Source: Saccoglossus kowalevskii (lineage: Eukaryota > Hemichordata > Enteropneusta > Harrimaniidae). From it: DNA of 60,959 nucleotides. Location: contig NW_003125886.1 in assembly GCF_000003605.2 (NCBI RefSeq), positions 1 to 60,959 on the forward strand, read 5' to 3'. The notes under the pieces are model-generated. The model made no database searches. It was not told the origin of the DNA and was given only the letters and a program-made list of their open reading frames with translations. Positions 23,099-37,600 of the stretch are shown one piece after another. Position numbers and translations under genes: made by a program. The first letter of the stretch is position 1; each line of letters opens with the position of its first letter.

Positions 23099-23121
23099 AC
23101 CATAGACCTTAGGTCTATGGT
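23099..23121. repeat. Perfect 11-bp-arm palindrome inserted in module R
   Basis: ACCATAGACCT-T-AGGTCTATGGT, flanked by a repeated TTTGACC. The sister R module near 29890 reads straight through TTTGACCAATTTTGGG without it, so this is a local insertion. Confidence 0.7.
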
Positions 23122-24175
23122 TTGACCAATTTTGGGGAGAATAGTCATTGCACATGACGTAGGTAGTTTTGATGTTTTTTTTTATATAATTGACTCTTGT
23201 TATCACGAATCTATACTCATTAGTAGAGGGAGGCACGGAGTTCGTTCGTTATCTCCGAAAGTTCATTATAAGTGAGTTCGTTACAGAGAGTACTGCATCG
23301 TTGTAGCATGACGGTTCAGGAAGAACAACTTGCAAAATATTCATAGAACAACAAATATTTAATCATACTGAATAAAATAAATAAAGTAAAATAAACAAAG
23401 AAAAGAATCGAGAAATTGAAAAATCCATTGAATAAAATAGTTGATTACTTGATAATTATAGAATTTTTTTTTTCATGTTTCAATATAGGGGTAAGCTGGG
23501 CACACATAATTATTACTATCTAACAATTATTGTAATGCGAGATTAACGTTTTTATAAATTTAAATCAGGAAAGTGTTTTTCAAGATTATTTACAATAAAC
23601 ATCTACATGATGTACACCTAAAGTTCAGAGTTATTTTGATGTAATTGATTGACAAATCTGGATGGAACAGTCACATGCAGTATATGTTGATTGTTTATGG
23701 ACATTCTGTTGATGTTGTTCGGTATTCACGAATCTCGAACTGGCATCAGTGTGTGGTCATTCACTGTCATGCTTCCAGTCGTTCCTGCCCTAGACCGAGT
23801 ATCGCCTTTCTTTGAACCATTGCTTCTGTTCTTCTGACGCACCTGATGTGTGCAGAGAGTACTGCATTGTTGTAAGTGTCTTTGTCAGCTGACACTTGTG
23901 TTCAATATATTTCACAGTATATGTTGGTTGTTGACAAGTCTCTCCACTGTTGTTCTGTTGACATCCGCAGACTGCTCACTGCCAAATTGTCCACCAGAAA
24001 GCATCTTTCAAACTACAGTGTCTGTCAGAGTATCAGGTTGCCAGTTGTCGGTTAAAACAAGTTGCCTGGTGAACTGTTGTTAATTCGTACATCCCGCTGA
24101 ACATTTTGTTGTTAGGCTCCTCTATCCTGTTTTGCTTAAATCATTCGGTAATCGTGAATGACTAGGTATAAGTTA

Positions 24176-24360
24176 GTGACCATTTCCTGTTGTGCTTCCA
24201 GTCGTTCCTGCCCTGGGTCGACTATCGCCTTTCTTTGAACCATTGCTTCCTTTCTTCTGAGGTACCTTGGTGTGCAGAGGGTAGGAGAGGTAAGCGAATT
24301 CTAAACCAGACTGCATCGTTGTAAGTGTCTTCCTTCTCAGCTGACAGTTGTATTTTCTCT
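24176..24360. repeat. Module A2, copy 1
   Basis: Apparently the best conserved module of the array: CAGTCGTTCCTGCCC, CGCCTTTCTTTGAACCA, TTCTTCTGAGGTACCTTGG, GAGAGGTAAGCGAATTCTAA, AGACTGCATCGTTG. The minus strand is open (NDAVWFRIRLPLLP ... HQGTSEER ... WFKERR). Confidence 0.7.
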
Positions 24361-27300
24361 AGGAGTATAGCGCCAATGTTCAGCAGTGAAATGATTAGGA
24401 GTGTGTCCGTCTCTTCTTTTATACATGTCAGTGCTATCCCAGAGTTCATTTCTCCTGAAGTTTGCGCAACATCACTGATATGAAAAAACTGGTCTGGTCT
24501 AGTTAATCTAGCATGCACGAGTCAGGTGATATGTGATGAACTTTGAACTATTCACATTCGTACTAAATATTCAACGGTGTCTATTACCTATTACAATGAA
24601 ATAATATCAACCCTCAATGTAAGAAGGTAACTTTAGACTCGGGTTTGAATTGCCAGTAAATATTATTTTGAGATTTACTAATAATTACATATACACTTAA
24701 GGGAGTTAGGTACACGTGGACGATGTGAGCAGACAATACGATTTGTTTATTTGGTGGAGAACTGTTTGCTTGGTGTAATCAAAGTGTTTTATTTGTGCAG
24801 TAAATATTTAGATATGTTGAGGTTACTGCTAATGTGGTCGACGAATTTCAGTGAATGCGTATATAAGTATGCACGTAGTCGTATTCATTTCCCTTAAATG
24901 ACGTCATCCATTTCAAAGTTGCAGCCCCTTCCCATCTTCACTCTACTGATTTTTGGTTAATTAAAAGGAAAACTTGTAAATCTCTGTAAGGTCATAAACC
25001 TATTAATCATTATTGAATAGTATATTGTGTCATCTTTCAGTGATGTGTAAAATGTTAAAAACAATTAAAATAACAGTTTTTCTACGTTAATTATGTATGG
25101 AGTAGTAAATATCCATAGGTCGTTTTTATATAAAAAAAAAACACTTAAATGTTGAAATTGTTTTTCTTTCTAGTTTTAAATTGCGAAATCTACATGACGT
25201 GGCGGCAGCGACAGCCACCTGACACAGCTCAGGGGTGCGGAAAACGTGTCATGATTTTTATCAGTTGGTTGTTGCGAAATGTGGCCCATGCTGGAATCGT
25301 TAAGTTAATGAATGCCTTAACTGGAAAGCCGTTTTAAATTCCAATTAATTTATTCTTGTTTTAACAAAATGTTATTGCATGCGTAGTACTCAGTAGGATC
25401 TGTAGATCTAGGGATGTAGACGCTATCGCTGATGGGTCCTTAACCACTCCTTATTACTTGTATTGAAATTCGTTTTAATCCACACATACTTATTTCACAT
25501 GAACACGTGTCATTACTGTTTTTATAAAGCAAGAATGTTCAATTTAATCAGTCATAAATGCGTCAATAAATGTAAATGTAATTTTATAAAATCACCATTT
25601 TTTAAAATTCACAATATTCAGCATTGATATTGGTTGTTAATTTATTACTATGAAACATTCAACAATATAGTCTGAATGTTGTTAATAGTTATAAGTTACG
25701 AATATATTTTATAGCTACTAACAGCAGCAGAAATTAAAACCTACTCCGAATTTGTATAACGACATGGGGCCGGATGTAATGTCGTTTTTAACTTAATTAA
25801 AACACTTTTAATTCAGTTCGTATTATACACATACGAAAGGTCATTTTTATCACTTGTTGGATTAGCTTTTATATAACAACTGAGGCAAATCAACCCATCG
25901 AGTCAAGTTATTCGTATATATTTTATTTTCTAATTTATCATTATTCCCTGTCATTATTTTTATTTAGATTGTGAGTCTTAACAAAACACTCAATTCGGAA
26001 AATCGAAAATTATGATGTGTCGCAAAAATGAAAAGAAAAGCTGCTGGAAATCTTAATAGTAAACACATAATTCATCAATGTCGAATAATAATGCAACAAC
26101 ATAATACATGAAGTCAAGTCAAGTAAATACAAAATGCAAAAAATAAAAAAAAATAAAAAAAAATCGTTGCTCACTAATAATTGTTGGATACTGTGTTCCA
26201 CGTTTTACGTCGAATCATTATGTTTACATTGCGAATCGCCAAATGGCATTACTCGGTTGCCGTTTCTGTCGTGCTTCCACACTGAAGTACCTTACTGTGT
26301 ACTTGGTAAGAGCAATATGTGAATTCTAATAAGGCTACATGATGGTGATAGTATCTTTTCCTGAAATATACCGTTTAATGTTCGGCAGTGCCCTTCCTTT
26401 CTTTTATGTCCACTGGTGATTTCAATTATATCGAAGTTTACGCAAGAAGTCTCAAATGGCAACTAGTTTTGCCAAGTTAAACTCTAAATTAATTGGACAT
26501 TCGATTGATACCAAAGTTGAACCCTGAACTTTTGTTGAACCAACCTCTTAAATTGACAATGCCATGTTTTTGGTTAATACATGTATTGAGTTGATGTAAT
26601 TCATTTCTCATAGAAGTAGTAATATATATTCATGATACAAATATGCATATATTTAGGATACAGACGACAGTGAATTCTTTATGTGACTATACTGTATCAG
26701 GGGATGGGTTGTTTATTTGATCAAGAACTGTCTGCCTAGTGCAAATATGTGTTGTTTTTCCCGAATGTACAAGGAGATTGTGGGTGTTTCTTTACAAAAA
26801 ACGTCTATGGTTTAAAAGTCTTAACAGTGAATATACATAGGTGGCATCTATAATAAAAATACAATTAAATTTAGATTTTTTTTTTCAGTTTTAAATTTCG
26901 AAATCCACATGGCGTGACTTCCATTAAAAGATGACAGTCACATTATACATAGTTCAAGGGCGCAAAAATCATGACGTGTCATGATCATTATCAGTTGCTT
27001 GTTGCAAAATTTGTTTTCCTGCTGGCGTCGACGTGTTAATGAATAACCTAGCCGGCCAGCTGCTTTGGATACCAACTGATGTATTTCAGTCCCAGCAAGA
27101 TTTAGTGTGACTTTGCGCACATTAGAAACTGTGGATTCGTAGATGTAGATACAATGCTAACACTGCCAAGAAGCTTCTGGCTTGCGGTAATTATTTTCTT
27201 CACACATGCTCATTATACTGTATAACATGTAAAACATTGGACGTCTTACGATAACGCAGATTATAAGCACTGGTGTACATGTTCAATATATTAATATATT

Positions 27301-30300
27301 TAAGGTGTGTTACATGTGGTTGTAAGTGTTTTAATATTCGCTGTACTAGTTGTAAGATACATATTTACTTTATATTGTAATAGTTGTGGATTGTCTTTAG
27401 TAACCATTTAGACCAACCCTAGATGCGTATAGTAACGTAGGGTCGGACGTAATGCTATTTTCAAACCTATACCAAATTAGGACACTGGAAACCCCGTTCG
27501 TGTTATACAAATAACTAAGGTCATCTTTTACCAGTTGTTTGTTTAAGACTTCGTCACTCATATAACACTTAAAGTTTCAAGTGATGCATTCAAATATGTC
27601 ACTATTTGTGTCATTGTATTTGTTGAATCCGCTGTGTTATGATGAGAATAACATTTGGAACTGTGTAAATGTTTGTGAAGATTAGATGGTGTACCCTGTT
27701 CCAGTGGTTCAAAGTCACGTGTAGGTCTCATGCCACTAATTAACCAATGGTTGCTCGTAGCAAATGCCCAGCCCAGCAAGAACCAATGAAATTTTTTAAA
27801 TATTATTTTTCTCAGGTGCTTCCTGTTTGAGGGCATAATCACCTGGGTCAGAGGTGAGACCAACATGTGGTCTTTTGTTTACTACTTAGCGGCTGTGTAC
27901 CTGTGGGTTTATTCTGTGTGTTAATGGATGTTCTAATCTTGGTGTTTTTCCAGTGATTTCTCTTGGTGCAATCCAAATACAGTAGGTGTGTCTTGTTTAC
28001 CTGAGATTTGCAAGAGTTTGAGCTGGCCAACATGTTAGTTTTTTTCATATGGTTGATTACTGGCATGTTGATTTCCCATTTTTGAGCCATATTTTCAACT
28101 TTCTTCGTCATTTTCATATAGCAATCTCGTCATATGTTAACATTGTCGTCTATGGAAATTCAATTAGTGGTATGAGCCCTGTACACTATTTATTGTCATA
28201 AATATAACATATAATCACAGCTGTGATATTCATTGTCACATACATACACTTTGGAACGACATAATCGATAGCGGAGCTTGTTTACTACATCGAGACTTGC
28301 AAGGAAATAACCCCCCATTGTTTAGAAACGTATTTTAGTATTTAGTATACCCAGGCCTTTAATTTGTCGATGCCATGTATTTAATTAATAGACTAATTGA
28401 ATCGATCAAGTAGCAAATTATCGTTTTGAAAAATATTTAATATTTTAGAATTTTTTTGAAAAAGTAAAGAAACACATGGCAGTGTATTATTTATGTGACT
28501 ATACTTTATATGTTTCAGGAGTGCTTTGTATGGCCTAAATGTACGAAGAAAATAAGGCTATTTCTTGACGTGAATTTTTCTATTTAGAGAGTCAATATTT
28601 CTAGATGCCATGTACATATTCGTACTCAAATCGTTATATCTATACAGTAACACCATCCTCACCATTAGCGAGTATTTAAATTTATTGAATTTTCTAGTTG
28701 CCAAGTAAAAAACATCTATGTCTGTAGATCAGTTATTAAATGCAACTTCTTAAAGATAAGCTCAGCACACAGGATGTCAAACACGTCAAAAATTATGAGT
28801 GTCTATGATATATAAAGCTATAAATAAAAGTTTGAAGTAGACGCTACGTACAACCATCGACTTAAATGTTTTCATTCTGCTATACTAGTATTCTGATATT
28901 GCCGAATACACGTTGGCAACCCATAAGTCAAAACATATTGATGCTGGTCTTTATTAGTTGTATGTTGCGATATATAGATCGTATCAGTGGTTTATCTAGC
29001 CATGATTTATGTCAAATGTGTTTACTTGTGTCAACCAAACGAGATAACAGTTTAAATATTGAGGCAATTATTGATACCCAAAGCAGCGAGAGCATCAAAC
29101 AATTAAGCAAGTACTAAAGAAAATTAGAAGATATAATTTTGAAAGAAAAGTATTAAAACAAACAGTCATGACTAATATATGGACCTCATCATTATAATTG
29201 CGAAAATGGTTATTAATTAATAGCGAAATATGCCATATAAAAGATGTTCAATATCCAGCGTGGGTTTAAGGCAACTGAGTGTTGACCTTTTAACGTAAGC
29301 AAGAAGCTAGGCCAACACTTGATGACGTGGCATCGGACTCCGCAAGTGCAATGATGCTCTAACATAATTTATATTTTTAACATTGTACTAAATGTACTAA
29401 AACGAGGAAACCCCAGACGTGTTCTACTCTAAGTAACCAATATTTATCAGTTGGTTGTTGTTTGCATACATGTACAAGATTAACTTTATCAGTCACCTTA
29501 TTCTGCCAATTTCTACTGCATGCGTAATCCACCAGTCATTCGCGGTATTAACAAATTGATACAAATTGATGTTTTCAAGAGTCAAAAATGTTTAGAAAAA
29601 GTCTGAATCACACAGCAATTGGTTTACAGGTTTCTACCTTAAGCAGACGTCAATGCCAATCTCAGATGTATATGGTGACGTAGAATCAGACATCATACTA
29701 CATTTGTATTTTTGTTTATGACATATAAATGTTAATTATTACATGTGAAACCCCGTTGGTATCATACAGATAAGACGGGCAATCATTATAATTTGTTCTA
29801 TTTGATTTCATGTTTTTATATACAGATAGTTCGTCACTTAATTGCTGCATGAAATTCAAACTATATTTGACAGCTTTTTTTATTAGTTTGACCAATTTTG
29901 GGAAGAATAGTAGTCATTGGACATTGACGCAGGTAGTTGTGTTTGATCTAATTGACTCTTGTTATCACAGATCTATACTCATTAGTATACAGAATCACGG
30001 AGTTTATTTGTTAAAAAACACTTAACATTCAAAGGTGAATATGAAGAAAAACTTAAAAAATATTCATGGAGCAACAATAAAATAAAGTAAAATAAACCAA
30101 GAAAAGAATGTGAATAATGTAACAACAAAATAAATGAAGAAAAGAATAGAGAAATTGTGAAATCCATTGAATAAATTAGCTGAGTACTAATAATTATAGA
30201 AAATATTGTTTTTCATGTTTCACATTGAATTAAATCAATCGATAATATAGGAGTAAACATAGTTATTACTATAACACAATTATTGAAACGTGAGATTGAC

Positions 30301-30964
30301 GTTCCTTATAAATTAAAAACAAGTAAGTGTTTTGTTTTCAGAATTGTTAAACATCTACATGATATACACTTAAAGAGTTATTTTGATGTTTTATGTTGAT
30401 GTCGGTTGTTTACGTTGCTTGTCCACAATCTGACATCCTTCAAACATATTTTTCTCTCTTGCTGGGTCTTAAGCTTGTTCCTTCATGTTCATCATAACTT
30501 GTTCGGTATTCAAGAATCTTGAAGTCACATCAGTTAGCGGCCATTTACTGTCGTTCCTGCCCTGGGTCGAGTATCGCTTTCTTTGAACCATGGCTTCCGT
30601 TCTTTTGACGCTTCTGTGTGCCTGAAGTACTGCATCGTTGTATAAGTGTCTTAGCTGACAGCTGTATTTTTCCGTTCAATATTTCACAGTACATGCTGGT
30701 TGTTGATGAGCCTCTCCACTGTTGTTGACATCAGCAGACTGCTCACCGTGCCAAATTGTCTACCAGAAAGCATCATACAAACTGCAGGGTCTGTCAGAGT
30801 ATCAGGTTGCCAGTTGTCGGTTAAACAGTTATCTGATTGTCTGTTCCCAGGTTGCAAGTGGTCTGGTGAATTGTTGTTAATTTGTTCACCCCGCTGAACA
30901 TTTTGCTCCTCTGTCCTGTTTTGCTTTAGTCATTCGGTAATCGTGAATGACTACGTATAAGTTA

Positions 30965-31150
30965 GTGACCATTTCCTGTTGTGCTTCCAGTCGTTCCTGC
31001 TCTGGGTCGACTGTCGCCTTTCTTTGAACCATTGCTTTCCTTCTTCTGAGGTGCCTTGGTGTGCAGAGGGTAGGAGAGATAAGCGAATTCTAAACCAGAC
31101 TGCATCGTTGTAAGTGTCTTCGTTTTCAGCCTACAGTTGTATTTTCTCTA
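30965..31150. repeat. Module A2, copy 2
   Basis: Very similar to copy 1. The plus-strand GAGAGGTAAGC has become GAGAGATAAGC. The minus-strand frame is still open. Confidence 0.7.
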
Positions 31151-32361
31151 GGAGTATACTGTCCAATGTTCAGCAGTGAAATGATTTCGAGTGTGTTCGT
31201 CTCCTCTTTTATACATGTCAGTGATATCCCAGAGTTCATTTCTCCTGAAGTTTGTGCAACATGTTATGAAAACTGGTCTGGTCTAGTTAATATAACATGC
31301 ACGAGTCAGGTGGTATGTGATGAACTTTGAACTATTCACATTCGTACTACATATTTAATGGTGTCTATTACCTTCAATGAAATAATATCAACCATCAATG
31401 TAAGAAGGTAACTTTAGTGGATTTGAATTGCCAGTAAATGTTTTTTTGAGATTTATACTAATATCACATATACACCTAAGGGTGTTAGATACACGTAGAC
31501 GTGACGTGTGAGCAGGCAATACGAGTTGTTTATTTGCTAAAGAACTGTTTGCTTGGTGTAATCATAGTGTTTTATTTGTGCAGTAAATATTGAGATATGT
31601 TGAGGTTACTGTTAATGTGGTCGACCAGTGAAAACAAATAAGTATACACGCAGTCGTATTCATTTTCTTAAATGACAACGCCATTCATTTAAAAGTTACA
31701 GCTCCTCCCAATTTCCGCTCTACTCATGTGTGATTAATTAACACGAAAACTATGAAAAGTGTGTAAAGCAAATATTTTGAACATGCAGACTCGAAGATTG
31801 AAGTGCGTACGAATTATTTACTATTGTCTCAAACAGTATAACTCATACACTTCATATAAGCAAAGATAGTTTTGCATAAAGACGGAAACCTCTGACTAAA
31901 TGTTGTAATTAAAATTGCGCAAACCACGTGGCGTGACTTCTATTACGAGATGCCAACAACCCAATTTCGTATCAAAGTCAAACACCTTTTCTATATCAAG
32001 TAAACTGAAAATTAGTTGCATAACACAAAGCTCGTACAATAAAAAGAGTGGTCACTTAAATTCGTCGAGTCAATGATTTGAATGCCACAGCCGTGATGAA
32101 ATCAGCAAGTCTGAATATATCATAGCTAATTATGGATACTGCATGCAATTGGGACATGCATAGTTACAATTTCTCAAACCAAATAACCCTTACACTTCCT
32201 ATAAACCAAAATGTCTGTGCAGCAATACGGAAGCCCGTTATTGCACCAACAAATTAACATACACACGTGTCGCATTTATTAAATGGTATATTTTGTCATA
32301 TTTCATAGTGATGTAAATTTCAATAAACATTGAAGAAATCTAGGCTAATAAAGTAACATAT

Positions 32362-32416
<55 letters not shown>

Positions 32417-33819
32417 GTTGGTGGGTGAACAATCCAACGCTTGGCGAATTCTGCACAAAAACATTTAAATGTATAAATTGGTTGTTTTTTTCTAATTTTA
32501 AATTGCGAAATCTACGTGGCGTGACTGATTATTTGACGACAGCGGGCAGTCACCCGAAACAGATCAAGGGTGCGGAAAACTCTGACGTGTCATGATCTTT
32601 ATCTGTTGATTGTTGCGAAATGTGGTCCATGCTGGGGTCATTAACTTAATAGATGTCTTAACTAATAAGCTGTTTCAAATACCAATTAATGTATTATTGT
32701 CTTATTTATTGTACACGTTGCGTTGTACACTGTGGCTTCTTGCTTGGATTAATCTTCATAATGTCTCTTATTCTCTGTATCATGCAACACATTAAACGTT
32801 TTACGATAACACATATGGACTGGTGTACATGTTCAATTTACTATACTCAAAGAATGTTACGTGTGGTTGTTACATGTGATCATTACTGCTGTTCCATCGA
32901 ATATTTGTTTTATCTTGTATGCATCAACTGAGAACGCATCTTAGCACTGAATTGTCAGTAGAGTGTACGCTATCGCTATTTTTTCGATACATATTTCTTA
33001 TGAACACGTGTCATTACTGTTTTATGAAGCAATACTTGTGAATTTGATCATCACCGGACAGTTATAAATGCGTCAATAAATGTAACTGTAATATGAAATC
33101 AATTTTTTTTCAAATTTACAATATTCAGCATTGATATTGATTTGAAGACACTGGTTGTTAATTTATTACAGTGGTACATTAAACAATATAGTCTGCAGTA
33201 TAATCACGTACCAAATTAAAACACTTTTAATCCAGTTCGTAATATACATAAGGAAGGTAGTTTTTATCAGTTGTTTGATTAGCTCTTAAGTCTTGTTTTA
33301 TGGCAACTTCGGCACTTATATAACAATTGTCGCAAATAGACTTACCAAATCAAGTTATTCGTATATATTATATTTTCTAATGTTTCTATTTGTGTCATTA
33401 TTTATATTTGGCTGGTGAGTCTTATTATTCGTTAGTTATTGAATAGTGTGTTCCATATTTTGCGTCGAATCATTATGTTTACATTGTGTAATGATATTAA
33501 GGCATAAGACTCCCAGAGTGAAGTAGTTTCCGTGTACTGTCTATGAGCAATATGAGATTTGCAGATGGGTGTTTTCCATATGAAGTGATAATGTCTTTCC
33601 CCTTTCTTTTTTTATCTACTGTTGAAATTATTTATATCAATGTTTACACAATAACGCTCAAATGGCAACTAGTTTTATGTAGTTAAACCTCATCTAATCG
33701 GACACTCGGATGATACCACAGTTGAACTTTGAACTCTTGTTGAACCAACCACTGAAATTGACAATCCCATGTATTTGGTTAATACACGCATTGAATTGAT
33801 GTAATTCATTTCTGTATAT

Positions 33820-34450
33820 GTTTATTTCATCAGAAAAAAATGAAAATACAAGTAATTAAATAGATAAAATAAAAAATATGATGAGGACTGTGAAAATAGT
33901 TCTACTGTACTAGTCTAGTCCACAGCCCTGCCATGCTAGTAAACTTATGTGCATAGGTCATTGACGGACAGAAATTATTTATAATTTTAAATCTATATTA
34001 GGAAACAAAATAGATGAAAAATGCAATTAATCAATAACTATTTATCACAAAAAAAATAATAAATAACCAAGCAACCAGTTGATATAATAATTAATTAACC
34101 TGTTATGAAACAATTAAATGAATCAAACTGCTAATTAAACAAAAATACGAAATATAAATAATGAATTGGTAGGGAAAAAAACAATAAACAAAATCTTCCA
34201 AGGAAGTAACAAATATGCCCTGGTTAGCAAATATAACACAAAGAAAATAAAGTAACTAAAATAGTCAAGAAAGATGGATATGCCAGTTAACTACTTGGGT
34301 CTTTAAATCTGATTTAAATTGATTTCTATTATTTGAACTTTTTAATAAAATTGTGAGGGAGTTCCAATGTGTAACAGCTGCATATTTAAAATTATGCTGG
34401 AAAATGGACAAATGTAAATTTCTCATAAATGAATAATATTTTGTAATTCA
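33820..34450 (-). mobile_element. 5'-truncated LINE (non-LTR retrotransposon) 3' end
   Basis: Sequence not shared with sister units that sits between modules U and F, which are adjacent in unit 1. The minus strand encodes a typical LINE C-terminus: HNFKYAAVTHWNSL, then QFKSDLKTQVVNWHIH and a stop. A 3' UTR follows with GGGCTGTGGACTAG, ending TTTTTTCTGATGAAATAAA. The reverse-transcriptase core is missing. Frame breaks further upstream suggest a dead copy. The clade is uncertain, perhaps CR1/L2-like. Confidence 0.7.
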
Positions 34451-34689
34451 TAATGAAACCAGCAAACATGCATATGTTGAGAATATATACATGGTAGTGA
34501 ATTATTTATGTGAGTATACTGTATCAGGGGATGGGTTGTTTATTTGACCAAGAACTGTCTGCTTAGTACAAATATGATTTGTTTGTCCCGAATGCACAAG
34601 GAGATTCTAGATATTTCTTTACATGGATATCTCCATTTAGAGGATACATAGTTCTTTCAATTCACAAACAAAAACGTATATGCCATAAA

Positions 34690-37600
34690 ATCAATTATTA
34701 AATAAGATAAGCCCAGTACACAGGATGTCAAACACGTCAAAAATGATGAGTGTCTATCATATATAACGCTATAAATAAAAGTTTAGAGTAGATCCTACGT
34801 ACAATCATCGATTTAAATGTTTTCTGTCCGTTATACTAGTATTCTGATATTGCCGAATACGCATGGAATGATTACGACTTGCATTGATGACGTAAACATG
34901 TATAGAAATGTATTAGTACGCGCACATTGGTGGGGTTGAAGCTGGCGTTTAAATACAATACAATACAATTTAATATATTCGGTAGAAATTGTAGGTTAAT
35001 TGTCTACTACTATTGACGATAAAATCCCGTTTGATAAATGTACGATGTCGTATGATTGGACAACGCGTGGGAATATTTGGTGCTGAATCCGTACCAAATT
35101 AGGACATAGGCAACCCCATGTGTCAAAGCATACTCAAGCTTATCTTTATCAGTTGTGTGTTGCTTTACATACATCGTATCAGTGGTTTAACTGGCCACAT
35201 TATTTAGGAATCAGTCAAATATGTTTTACATCTGTTTAGCAGACGAGAGAACAGTTTATGTATTGAGGCAATTAAGCAAGAATGGCAAATTAGAAAATAC
35301 AACTATCAAAGAAATTTATGAAAACAAGTAATTTATGACTATTATAGAAGTTCGACACACAAAATATTAACATTGTGATAGTTATAAAAACAACACGGCA
35401 ATATATCAGTGGCGACTCGGAGCATACGTAACTGACGGTAGTATACTGAACATAACTTTTTTAAATCAAATATATAAAATATCAAATATATAACTTGCCG
35501 GGCTACTGTGACTTTTGTTGGTTGATCACATGCCGTAAGTTGAGTAGGAAGAGGCTAGGCCCACATCTGATGACGTGGCATCGGACTCCGGAAGCGCATT
35601 GATGCTCTAACATAATTTATATTTTTAACATCGTACCAAATTAGGACACGGGGAATCCTCAGACGTGTTCTACTCTAAGTAGCCAATATTTATCAGTTGT
35701 TTGCATACATGTACAATATTGGTACAATAGGTGTAATCTTTCAAATTTTCATTAAAATACACTAAAAACAAATCAGTGGCAAATCAGATTGTCAGTGTAA
35801 TATGCAAATGCTAGCTAGAAAATCAATTATTGCCCGTGTGATAAAAAGGTCATTCGACTGATTAAAAATGTTTAAAAAACTGAGTTTTAATAGTAAGAAT
35901 ATTAAAAATAATAATAACGAAATCAGCAGTTACGTAATCTCTTAACATTGATATGGTGTATGCATTACCCTATTCATCTGTGCCTAAGTTTCAGATGTGG
36001 TATAGGTTATACTAGTATGCTTAGTAACATTTAGATAATGTCGGAATCAATTTATCATTTTTTAGCTCATTTTACCCATGTATTTGGCGATTTAGGGTCG
36101 GACATATATAATATGAACTAATCAGGTTCTAGCCAATTTGACATGTATGAGTCAGGTGATATTTGACGTACTGTCATTCTTAACTTTAGACTTGGGAATG
36201 ATTTGACGGTTAATATTATTTTGAGTTTTATATATATTAGAAATACATTTAAAGGTGATATATAAATGTGGACGTACCATGTACACAGGCAATTTGACAA
36301 TATGAGTTGTTCGTGTTAGCTGTTCATGCTTGGTTGGTATTTTATTTGAGCAGTAATTATTATAATATGTTTTTTTTATGTTTTTGCTAGTTGATGGTGC
36401 TCGGCCGATATAAGAAGTTGCAGACGATGTGTGTACATAGCTAACAAAGACTTGTTCGTTTAGAATGACTGGCAATGAAATTAAATAGATATTGTTAAAT
36501 CAATTCCCCTTCAAAGCCTCTACTCTATATCAACTCAACTGATAAAATACTACAAAAAACGAGTACCAGTTATGATAGGTTTCGTCACTCGAATGTGAGA
36601 AACAAATATTTCTAACATGCAGACGATGGGAAATTTTAAATTGCCAAGAGAATTAAATTCCAAATAAAGTGTGTAATAATGAGGTGAAATATTCAAATTA
36701 TTGGCTTAAATACAATATTTCAATATGTCTGCATATAGACAGCGGCATCTGGATGTACCAATAAATCATTGTACACACGTGTTGGAAATATATCATGATT
36801 TATTGAATGATATATTTCGTTATATTTCATAGTGATGTATACTTTGTTACTCAGGAAAGAAAACTATGTTTTCATTAAAGTATATATAGTGAATATACAT
36901 AGGTGGCATTTATAATAAAAATACAATTAAATTTTGAAATAGTTTTTTTTTTCAGTTTTAAATTGCGAAATCCACATGACGTAACTTCCATTAAGAGATA
37001 ACAGTCACATTATACATAGTTCAAGGGCAAAAAAATCATGACGTGTCATGATCATTATCAGTTGTTTGTTGCAAAATTTGTTTTCATGCTGGCGTCCACG
37101 TGTTAATGAATAACTCAAATGGACAGCTGATTTGGATAACAACTGATGTATTTCTGTCACAGCAAGATTTAGTGTGACTGAGTGCACAGTATAAACTGTG
37201 GATTCGTAGATGTAGATACAATGCTAACGCTACGAAGAGGCTTCTAGCTTGAGGTAATTAATTTCTTTACACGTGCTCATTATACAGCGTAATATGTAAA
37301 ACATTGGACGTCTTACGATAACGCAGATTATATGCACTGGTGGACATGTTTAATATATTAATATATTTAAGGTGTGTTACATGTGGTTATTACTATTGCT
37401 ACAACGAGTATTAGTTGTAACTTGTATTCATCAGCTGGGGATGCATCACAGCATTGGGTTGCCAGTAGATTACGTGCTATCGCTTTTGCACTCATAGCAA
37501 CTCGCCTATTGATTTTCGTTTTTCTCAAATATGTATTTCACATAAAATCAAAACACGTGTCACTACTGTTTTAGAGAGCAAGTCTTGCTAAGTTGATTAT

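Larger units (their letters stand above)
21925..28739. repeat. Large-repeat array, unit 1
   Basis: The first unit of the ~39 kb array. Module order: G tail and P (21925-22250), Q (22390-22740), R (22870-23300), S (23320-23640), T with A1 (23640-24110), A2 and E (24110-24900), V, B/C (25165-25380), D (25760-25900), U (25900-26580), F (26580-26800), a second B/C (26880-27400), a second D (27400-27600), W (27590-27870) and X (28130-28700). Each module recurs elsewhere in the array with extended by-eye matches. No supported gene. Boundaries are approximate. Confidence 0.7.
28740..34689. repeat. Large-repeat array, unit 2
   Basis: Module order as in unit 1: G (28740-28930), P (28900-29120), Q (29270-29520), R (29640-30010), S (30030-30370), T with A1 (30370-30900), A2 (30965-31150), E (31330-31690), V, a partial B (31900) and a full B/C (32490-32700), D (33200-33360), U (33360-33800), F (34460-34640). 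A LINE 3' end interrupts U/F. No supported gene. Confidence 0.7.

Noticed and set aside
35555-35600. Hammerhead-like CTGATGACGTGGCATCGG in module Q
   Set aside because: No GAAA box follows the presumed stem II, and the sister copies at about 29320 and 40025 lack the CTGATGA form.
26938-37187. Two similar minus-strand 60-codon ORFs in module C (26938-27120 and 37005-37187)
   Set aside because: The third copy near 42180-42330 is riddled with stops in the same frame. Similarity follows from the repeat, not from coding constraint.
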